This document shows positions 1-4,837 of a stretch of 5,484 nt of DNA, piece by piece. The translations under genes were made by a program, and so were the position numbers. Positions within the stretch are counted from its first letter, which is position 1, and each line of letters begins with the position of its first letter. The stretch is from an uncultured bacterium. Its GTDB lineage: Bacteria > Bacillota > Clostridia > Lachnospirales > Lachnospiraceae. The DNA is taken from contig CALBJL010000151.1 of NCBI GenBank assembly GCA_937893485.1, positions 1 through 5,484 of the forward strand, written 5' to 3'. Under the pieces are notes generated by a model. The model was not told the DNA's origin. It searched no databases and saw only the letters and a program-made list of their open reading frames with translations.

Positions 1-1520
1 ATGATAACCAGACGCTTAACCTGAAAAATCAGCTGGGTGACCGACTCGTTCAGTTTACAAATACGAAAGTGGCGGATACAGAATATAAAAAGTATGAGGA
101 TGCACTTTCTACACGACTGGCTGTGGTGCAGACCAATGAGAACGGCAATGTATATATTGAGTTTGATGCGAGAAAGTCACACATCGCGACAGGATGGATC
201 GAATATACGGATGACATGCCGGATACACTTACGGCTGCTGCAAAGCCAAAGAAAATTCATATCCTGTATGATAAAGAGAATGAGCATGAGATCATGACAG
301 ATCATGCAGCCGGGTATATCGTTGCATTGCCGAAGGATAAGGTAAATGAAACGGAAGCTGCGAACTATACCGTGATGGATACACAGTTTATCAAGAACGG
401 TACGTTCAGCGCTGCCGTACAGGCTTTAAATCCTTACAAGATTACAGCAACTGTAAATCAGGCTGTCGCGGGTACTCATGGCAAGCATCAGGCGACGGCG
501 GAGGTTGATATTCCGAATCTTGATCCGGGCACGTACTGGTATGTGATGCATATCATGTGTGAGGACGGAGATACAATGACGACTGTTCTGGATGTGGATG
601 CACCACAGAAGGCAGAAACCGATGTAAAAATGGAATTTGATTCCGAAAATGAGAACTATATTTATGAACTCCGTCTCAGTGATAAGGATTATCCCGACCG
701 GACACAGCTTCCGACTACAAAGCCCGGCGATGCGGATGCCAACGAGAACCGGCTGACCTATACGGCAAATGGTATTACGGCTGCGTACTGGTCGGTCGGC
801 AATCTGGCGGGGACTGATACAACGGCGGCAGATCAGGAGGCGGTGAAACTGAGAAACCAGATCAATGCACAGCCGGGCACAAACGGACTGTATGATATGG
901 CTAAGGTCGTGCTGCTCGCAGACGGAGTGTCCCAGGTACCGGGCGGAGCGACCGCCAAGGTGACGGTGACTGTGCCGAAGGCAGTTGTGGATGCGCACAA
1001 ACAGGATGCGGTCTGGGTATACGTAAAGGATGCTGCAAACAATACTGTGAAACTCGCGATTCCGTTGAATGACAATATTATTGATGTGTCTGTGCCGATG
1101 ACAGTCAATGTCATCGCCGTGAAGAAATCAGATCCGGGAGCGACTACGGAGCTGCTCGCTCCGATCTGTGAGGTGAAAAATAACAGTGCGAAAACAGTAG
1201 AGGTACAGATCGCAGGATTTAAGACAACGGTGGAGCAGGATAAGCTGTCACTTGTAAATAAAGAAAAGGCAGACACGTTTGCAGCAGACGAGCTCGCGCT
1301 CTTTATCAAAGGGGCAGGTGCTACTACGATGGCAGAGACAAACGTAAAGACGTTAGATGCAAAGCCGGTGACACTGGGCACTCTCGGAAAAAACGGATCG
1401 CAGGGCAGCACGGCAAACTATACGTTTGATGCGGGCTATCACGTGAACAACATCAATGTGCCGGATGGTTTCATCAGAAATACGATGAGCTACCGATTCA
1501 GAATCGCGGGAGGTAACTAA
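1..1520 (+). CDS. Large Ig-like surface/secreted protein, 3' part (5' end outside window)
   Basis: The frame is open from the left edge (first complete codon at 3) to the TAA at 1518-1520, giving 505 visible residues. The GTG at 69 is an internal valine with no ribosome binding site, so the true start lies upstream. The visible protein is hydrophilic and rich in Thr, Ala, Asp and Val, with no membrane helix and no LPXTG or hydrophobic tail. It reads as a chain of beta-rich domains. A 'GWIEY' stretch is near residue 64. An Ig-like edge pattern 'LDPGTYWYVMHI' (173-184) leads to 'TTVLDVDAP' (193-201). A third segment ends in 'WVYVKDAANN' (338-347), typical of bacterial Ig repeats. The last ~145 residues begin 'IDVSVPMTV' (from 360), followed by 'VKNNSAKTVEV', and resemble the domain of the two small exported proteins downstream. 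A surface or extracellular structural role is inferred; the name and function are not known to me. It is followed after one base by the next gene, so the two are co-transcribed. Confidence 0.85.
   Translation, partial: DNQTLNLKNQLGDRLVQFTNTKVADTEYKKYEDALSTRLAVVQTNENGNVYIEFDARKSHIATGWIEYTDDMPDTLTAAAKPKKIHILYDKENEHEIMTDHAAGYIVALPKDKVNETEAANYTVMDTQFIKNGTFSAAVQALNPYKITATVNQAVAGTHGKHQATAEVDIPNLDPGTYWYVMHIMCEDGDTMTTVLDVDAPQKAETDVKMEFDSENENYIYELRLSDKDYPDRTQLPTTKPGDADANENRLTYTANGITAAYWSVGNLAGTDTTAADQEAVKLRNQINAQPGTNGLYDMAKVVLLADGVSQVPGGATAKVTVTVPKAVVDAHKQDAVWVYVKDAANNTVKLAIPLNDNIIDVSVPMTVNVIAVKKSDPGATTELLAPICEVKNNSAKTVEVQIAGFKTTVEQDKLSLVNKEKADTFAADELALFIKGAGATTMAETNVKTLDAKPVTLGTLGKNGSQGSTANYTFDAGYHVNNINVPDGFIRNTMSYRFRIAGGN
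1508..1513 (+). promoter_or_regulatory. Ribosome binding site (GGGAGG) fixing a TTG start
   Basis: GGGAGG lies inside the last codons of the upstream gene, 8 nt before TTG at 1522. The next possible start, ATG at 1534, would be 20 nt away, which is too far. This spacing is why the TTG is preferred. Initiation here would be coupled to termination of the upstream gene, whose TAA ends at 1520. Confidence 0.6.
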
Positions 1521-1521
1521 T

Positions 1522-2151
1522 TTGGAAGCAAAGATGGAAACAAGGATAGGCACAGAAAGCAGCAGCCTTTCAGCTGAGCTGGACAAGCGGCTGGACGTAC
1601 ACAGGAGAAAAAAAAGGCGGGGAATGCAGCTGCAGATCGCAGGGCTTTTGCTCGCGGCGGCGGTCGTGCTCGCGGTGCTGGCAGTAATGGTGATCCGGTT
1701 TGGAGGCTGGTTTATGGCAGACCGGGATGCGAAACAGCTCGCACAGGAGACGATTACAAGAGAGGATCTGCGGCTGCAGCTACAGCAGCAGGCAGATGAG
1801 AGCGGTTTCCGGGTCAGGCTGAACACAGCGCCGGTGTCCGCAGATGGACAGATCGCTGACTGGTGCGTAGTCAACAGCGTATCGAACCTGTATGACATGC
1901 AGGTGATCGTCCGGACAGAGGATGGCACACAGATCTATGACAGCGGTATTCTGTCTCCCGGGCAGGAGCTGCTGATTGGGGAACTCGCACAGACACTGAA
2001 AAAAGGGTCTTATCCGGCAACGGCAGTGGCGTATGCACTGGACCGGGAGACCGGACTTACGGTTGGGGAGGTGGCAGTGGACATTACACTGACCGTCCGG
2101 AAGACCGCTAATAAAGTAATTACAAGGAACAAAGGAGAACAGAGCTTATGA
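1522..2151 (+). CDS. Single-pass membrane protein with extracytoplasmic beta-rich domain (block B, divergent copy)
   Basis: This 209-residue protein starts at TTG 1522, chosen from the ribosome binding site at 1508-1513; ATG 1534 would remove only four residues. A short cytoplasmic head ends in a basic cluster (RRKKRR, 28-33). One hydrophobic helix follows (about 37-58, rich in Leu, Ala and Val), so the positive-inside rule places the rest outside the cell. Residues about 69-95 look helical, with many Gln. The outer domain carries 'RLNTAPV' (99-105), 'IYDSGILSPGQ' (138-148), 'GSYPATAVAYALDRETG' and a final 'DITLTV' strand. These match, position by position, landmarks in the two membrane proteins at 3600 and 4188 (NPTP, YRSGVI, GTYDGLAVFSALDPETM, LVITV), so the three are distant paralogs. 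There is no catalytic motif and only one Cys in the outer part (C115). It overlaps the next gene by ATGA. An anchor or assembly partner for the secreted proteins is inferred; no known family name can be given. Confidence 0.85.
   Translation: MEAKMETRIGTESSSLSAELDKRLDVHRRKKRRGMQLQIAGLLLAAAVVLAVLAVMVIRFGGWFMADRDAKQLAQETITREDLRLQLQQQADESGFRVRLNTAPVSADGQIADWCVVNSVSNLYDMQVIVRTEDGTQIYDSGILSPGQELLIGELAQTLKKGSYPATAVAYALDRETGLTVGEVAVDITLTVRKTANKVITRNKGEQSL
2131..2137 (+). promoter_or_regulatory. Ribosome binding site (AAAGGAG)
   Basis: AAAGGAG sits within the end of the preceding gene, 10 nt before ATG 2148. With the ATGA overlap at 2148-2151 it indicates translational coupling of the two genes. Confidence 0.6.
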
Positions 2152-2867
2152 ACCTGAAAACAAGAAGAAATGTATTGACAGCGCTGCTGATCGCGTCGGT
2201 GGTGGCACAGAGCACACCTGTATTTGCGAAGAAGGTAAATAATAATCCGACAGGCGATGAACATACGACGATCGGTATTATGGAATCTGCCACGACGGTC
2301 GGACAGGCATCTTTCGAAGTGCCGCTCTATGTGACTACGGCAGCCATTGCCAACCAGACGAATCTGATGTGTCCGGAAGGCTATGACATCAAGAATACAT
2401 CCATAGATCCCGATGCACATGATATCGGCGTGCTGACGGTATCTGTAGAGAGCGTAGGTACATGGAGTACCACACAGGGCACACCGGGAACGGATAAAGA
2501 GGTCAAGCTGACAATCGGTGATCTGGTGCTTCCGGCAGTTACACCAACGTCTAAGACAGCCACTGTTGATATCAGAACACAGGGACAAAACACCGTATTT
2601 TACGGAAAAACAAAGGGTAAAACGGATAAAGTAACAGCCATCAAAAAGGGTGAGACGCTGGCACAGGCTGCGAACGGCATTGCTCCCGGCACAGATGGCT
2701 ATAAGGGACTGGACATTACCGGAGAGGTACAGGCAGCGAGCCGTGGAAATACAAAGGCAGCCGCACAGTTTAAGGTTACTTATGTAGTGTCTGCACTGGA
2801 TGACAACGGAGATCCGATCGGAAATACTTATGTCGGAGACAACAAGGCAGCGGCAGGACTGAACTAA
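2148..2867 (+). CDS. Exported beta-rich protein (block A), paralog of the next gene
   Basis: This 239-residue protein begins with a Sec-type signal peptide: basic MNLKTRR, a hydrophobic core (about 9-20) and a likely cut after A27 (VFA, then KKVNNN). The mature part has no membrane helix, no LPXTG and no lipobox. Landmarks are 'SFEVPLYV' (55-62), 'YDIKNTS' (79-85), 'VESVGTWS' (100-107), 'KLTIGDLVLPAVT' (120-132), 'TVFYGK', and a C-terminal strand 'AAAQFKVTYVVSALDDNGD'. Every one has a counterpart in the gene at 2878 (SFEVPLYY, YAIVNTS, GGSWSLV, MTVGGIALPAVT, NSFYNG, AVAQFRLYYRVSPLNANGD), which shows duplication. A more distant version ends the first gene of the window. The alternating hydrophobic strands suggest a beta-sandwich. 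The lone Trp recalls WxL-domain proteins, but the rest of that signature is missing. A structural surface protein or subunit of a polymer is inferred. Confidence 0.88.
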   Translation: MNLKTRRNVLTALLIASVVAQSTPVFAKKVNNNPTGDEHTTIGIMESATTVGQASFEVPLYVTTAAIANQTNLMCPEGYDIKNTSIDPDAHDIGVLTVSVESVGTWSTTQGTPGTDKEVKLTIGDLVLPAVTPTSKTATVDIRTQGQNTVFYGKTKGKTDKVTAIKKGETLAQAANGIAPGTDGYKGLDITGEVQAASRGNTKAAAQFKVTYVVSALDDNGDPIGNTYVGDNKAAAGLN

Positions 2868-2872
2868 GGAGG
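2866..2872 (+). promoter_or_regulatory. Strong Shine-Dalgarno (AAGGAGG) for a GTG start
   Basis: AAGGAGG overlaps the stop codon of the previous gene (TAA 2865-2867) and lies 5 nt before GTG 2878. It is a near-perfect match to the 16S rRNA tail and the strongest site in the window. It supports GTG as the start: the next ATG in frame, at residue 28, lies inside the signal peptide core. Confidence 0.7.
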
Positions 2873-2877
2873 AGAAC

Positions 2878-3564
2878 GTGGCAGAACGCAGAAAAACAAA
2901 AAAGTTCCATCAGGTGGCCGGTACAGCCACGTTTGCGCTGGCTGCACTCGCCCTGTCTATGGGTGCGGTGCGGACTGTATCGGCCCAGCAGGTATCGACA
3001 AACGGAAAGACCGAGGTGAATGTCGGTGTGACAGAACTGACCGAGGACAATGTTTCCTTTGAGGTGCCGCTCTATTATGTCATGTGTGTGACGGAGGATG
3101 CGAACAGCAGAACCGCGACCGTGACACTGCCCGATGAGGAGTACGCGATCGTGAATACGAGCACCGGAACCCAGCGGGTGGCAGTGACAGGTGTCGGCGT
3201 GTCAGGTGTGGCAGGCGGCAGCTGGTCACTGGTCAATACGGAAGGTGAGCTTTCCGCTGCGAAGAAGAAGATCTATATGACGGTCGGGGGCATTGCGCTT
3301 CCGGCAGTCACCGCAGGAAATACGGCGCGGCAGGATGTGAACACAGTCAGTTCCACGAACAGTTTTTATAACGGTACAGCATATACATCAATTGCGCCCT
3401 ATGACGGGAATGCACCGGCGGACAGCAAGCTCACCATTCCGGTGACAGCAAAGGTAGATCCGGCTTATCAGGTGGCGCAGGATGTCAAGGCGGTTGCGCA
3501 GTTTCGGCTGTACTATCGTGTGAGTCCGTTGAATGCGAACGGCGATGTGATGCGTGCGGAGTAA
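2878..3564 (+). CDS. Exported beta-rich protein (block A), paralog of the preceding gene
   Basis: This 228-residue protein starts at GTG 2878, supported by the ribosome binding site and by an intact signal peptide: basic MAERRKTKK, a core of Ala/Leu (about 13-31), and a probable cut after A36 (VSA, then QQVSTNG). The mature chain shares the landmarks of its neighbour in the same order: 'SFEVPLYY' (60-67), 'YAIVNTS' (89-95), 'GGSWSLV' (113-119), 'YMTVGGIALPAVT' (133-145), 'NSFYNGT', and C-terminal 'AVAQFRLYYRVSPLNANGD' (205-223). 'SWSL' fits a W-x-L pattern, but only once and not near the C-terminus, so assignment to the WxL family is not supported. No anchor is present, so it is released, held by non-covalent contact, or incorporated in a polymer. 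There is a single Cys (C70). It sits 10 nt after the previous gene and 35 nt before the next. The role as a surface subunit is inferred. Confidence 0.88.
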   Translation: MAERRKTKKFHQVAGTATFALAALALSMGAVRTVSAQQVSTNGKTEVNVGVTELTEDNVSFEVPLYYVMCVTEDANSRTATVTLPDEEYAIVNTSTGTQRVAVTGVGVSGVAGGSWSLVNTEGELSAAKKKIYMTVGGIALPAVTAGNTARQDVNTVSSTNSFYNGTAYTSIAPYDGNAPADSKLTIPVTAKVDPAYQVAQDVKAVAQFRLYYRVSPLNANGDVMRAE

Positions 3565-3583
3565 CAGGAAACAAGACCAGAGT

Positions 3584-3589
3584 AAGGAG
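3584..3589 (+). promoter_or_regulatory. Ribosome binding site (AAGGAG)
   Basis: AAGGAG lies 10 nt before ATG 3600, in the widest gap of the operon (3565-3599). That gap has no visible hairpin, T-run or promoter-like boxes, so transcription is expected to read through. Confidence 0.6.
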
Positions 3590-3599
3590 AGCAACGACG

Positions 3600-4181
3600 A
3601 TGGCAGAGATTGACAGCTTTAATGAAATGATCACAAGCAGGCTGCAGGAGAAGAAACGCAGTGAACAGAAACGGAAGAAATGGCTGATTTTACTGATTCT
3701 TCTGCTCCTTGCAGGCGGGATAGCCGGAGGATATTTTTTATATGAACATTTTCGCCCGAAGAGCCGTTACGAGCTCGACCGGAATGCCTTAGAGGGCTTT
3801 CTGCCGGGCAAATCCGAGGCGGAGATTCAGGCAGAGCTCAACCGCATCATTGAGGAAGGACGTGTCAACATCTCCATGAACCCGACACCGGTGATCCGCG
3901 ACGGCAAGATCAATGTGCGGATCGAGAATGTGCCTGCCAATAAATATTATTTACAGGCAGACGTTTATCTGTACCCGGAGAAGGGGAATGCGGACAATGC
4001 AGAGCTGGTCTACCGTTCCGGTGTGATCAGACAGGAATTTTACATCGAGGAGGGCGACGCGGAGACGGATGCAGGCGATGGAACCTATGACGGACTGGCA
4101 GTGTTCAGTGCGCTGGACCCGGAAACGATGGAGGAGATTGGAAAAACCAGCATGACGCTGGTGATCACGGTGGAGGATTAG
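3600..4181 (+). CDS. Single-pass membrane protein with extracytoplasmic beta-rich domain (block B)
   Basis: This 193-residue protein has a short charged cytoplasmic head (1-27, ending KRKKW), one membrane helix (about 28-48, very rich in Leu, with a GGIAGG stretch) and an outer domain. After the helix, 'LPGKSEAEIQAELNR' (68-82) looks like an amphipathic helix. It leads into 'GRVNISMNPTP' (87-97), 'VRIENVPANKYYLQADVYL' (106-124), 'LVYRSGVI', an acidic loop (EEGDAETDAGDG), 'TYDGLAVFSALDPETM' and the last strand 'TLVITV'. It aligns along its whole length with the next gene and more weakly with the one at 1522. From memory this layout, membrane helix then 'EEIQ..LN...EG..NIS' then a small beta domain, is common in Lachnospiraceae proteins annotated as hypothetical; no function is established as far as I know. 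There are no catalytic motifs. It probably presents a protein-binding domain at the outer face of the membrane for the secreted products of the operon (inference). Confidence 0.88.
   Translation: MAEIDSFNEMITSRLQEKKRSEQKRKKWLILLILLLLAGGIAGGYFLYEHFRPKSRYELDRNALEGFLPGKSEAEIQAELNRIIEEGRVNISMNPTPVIRDGKINVRIENVPANKYYLQADVYLYPEKGNADNAELVYRSGVIRQEFYIEEGDAETDAGDGTYDGLAVFSALDPETMEEIGKTSMTLVITVED
4172..4176 (+). promoter_or_regulatory. Probable ribosome binding site (GGAGG) inside the upstream gene
   Basis: GGAGG in the last codons of the preceding gene lies 11 nt before ATG 4188. A second match, AGGAG at 4180-4184 over the TAG stop, is only 3 nt from the ATG, which is short for use. Either way the site depends on sequence in the preceding gene, consistent with coupled translation. 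Confidence 0.45.
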
Positions 4182-4187
4182 GAGAAA

Positions 4188-4820
4188 ATGACAAACGACA
4201 CATCAACGGCTGAGATCAGTGCAATACTCCGGCGGGAGATTCAGCAGGAGCAGAAAAAGAAGGATAGAAAAAAGCGCTTGATTCTGTTGCTTGTATTCCT
4301 GCTATTTCTGCTTATGGGAGGGTTGACGCTGTACCATTATCTGGAAAGCCGGGACGCAGACAGGATTCAGAAGGAGATTGATGCAGCGGTTGGAATACTG
4401 CCGGGCATGAATGATGAGGAGATTCAGGACAGGCTTAACCGCAGTGTGGCGGAGGGCAGACTGAATATTTCCATCAATCCGACCCCGGAATATGAGAACG
4501 GTACGGCTGCCGGTGACATCCGTATCGAGAATATCCAAGGAAATAAATACAGCTTTGCGGTGACGGTCACATGTATCGGTGCCAGTGAGGATGCGGGTGC
4601 CGGAGAATATGTCGGTGAGGTCGTGATGCAGACAGGGCTGATCGATCCGGGCAGCTATGTGCAGGACAAGAGACTGGATGTAGACCTGCCGAAGGGTCAG
4701 TATACGTGTGTCGCGACGTTTGTTGCGTATGACACCGTGACAAACACAGAAACAGGCGAAGAGGAACACGAACAGGTGGGATCCGCCGGAACACAGATCC
4801 TGCTGACTGTCAAAGAATAG
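4188..4820 (+). CDS. Single-pass membrane protein with extracytoplasmic beta-rich domain (block B)
   Basis: This 210-residue paralog of the previous gene has the same plan: a charged cytoplasmic head with 'ISAILRREIQQEQKKK' (10-25), a membrane helix of Leu/Phe/Val (about 31-52), and an outer part with 'ILPGMNDEEIQDRLNR' (70-85), 'EGRLNISINPTP' (89-100), 'IRIENIQGNKY' (111-121), 'MQTGLIDPGSYV', 'GQYTCVATFVAYDTVT' and terminal 'ILLTV'. Identity to the 3600 gene is highest from the 'LPG' motif through 'NKY'. It is longer mainly because of an insert in a later loop (near 'NTETGEEEHEQVG') and one before 'GEVVMQTG'. The gap to the preceding gene is 6 nt. The tandem pair looks like a duplication that has since diverged, since DNA identity is only patchy. 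No enzymatic residues are apparent. Binding or anchoring of a partner protein outside the membrane is inferred. Confidence 0.88.
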   Translation: MTNDTSTAEISAILRREIQQEQKKKDRKKRLILLLVFLLFLLMGGLTLYHYLESRDADRIQKEIDAAVGILPGMNDEEIQDRLNRSVAEGRLNISINPTPEYENGTAAGDIRIENIQGNKYSFAVTVTCIGASEDAGAGEYVGEVVMQTGLIDPGSYVQDKRLDVDLPKGQYTCVATFVAYDTVTNTETGEEEHEQVGSAGTQILLTVKE

Positions 4821-4823
4821 GAT

Positions 4824-4828
4824 AGGAG
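4824..4828 (+). promoter_or_regulatory. Ribosome binding site (AGGAG) that favours the second of two ATGs
   Basis: AGGAG is 3 nt before ATG 4832 and 9 nt before the in-frame ATG 4838. The second spacing is the usual one, so 4838 is chosen. The alternatives differ by two residues (Met-Ala) and do not affect the signal peptide call. Confidence 0.55.
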
Positions 4829-4837
4829 CCGATGGCT

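Noticed and set aside
69..71. GTG as start of the first gene
   Set aside because: The frame is open from base 3 through this codon, and no Shine-Dalgarno sequence or signal peptide follows it. The gene continues beyond the left edge.
37..297. 86-codon plus-strand frame in the +1 frame
   Set aside because: It is fully inside the first gene in another frame, with a Met/Arg/Ser-rich product and no family resemblance.
833..1411. Long minus-strand open frame (192 codons), with similar ones at 426-998, 1353-1928 and 2010-2588
   Set aside because: They lie opposite well-supported plus-strand genes, encode odd Ser/Thr/Cys/His-rich sequence with no domain pattern, and have no convincing ribosome binding site. 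They are shadows of the GC-rich codons on the other strand.
3217..3234. W-x-L motif ('SWSL') suggesting a WxL cell-wall-binding domain
   Set aside because: WxL domains carry two such motifs in a conserved C-terminal region. Here there is one, in mid-protein, and the paralog has 'TWST'. No typical DUF916-type partner is seen either.
2148..3564. TasA/camelysin-type fibre proteins
   Set aside because: The size, signal peptide and tandem arrangement fit, but I cannot find the TasA sequence landmarks or a SipW-like signal peptidase in the window. It is kept only as an analogy.
3565..3599. Possible terminator or promoter in the widest gap
   Set aside because: The 35 bases hold no inverted repeat, no T-run and no -10/-35 pair; only a ribosome binding site is visible.
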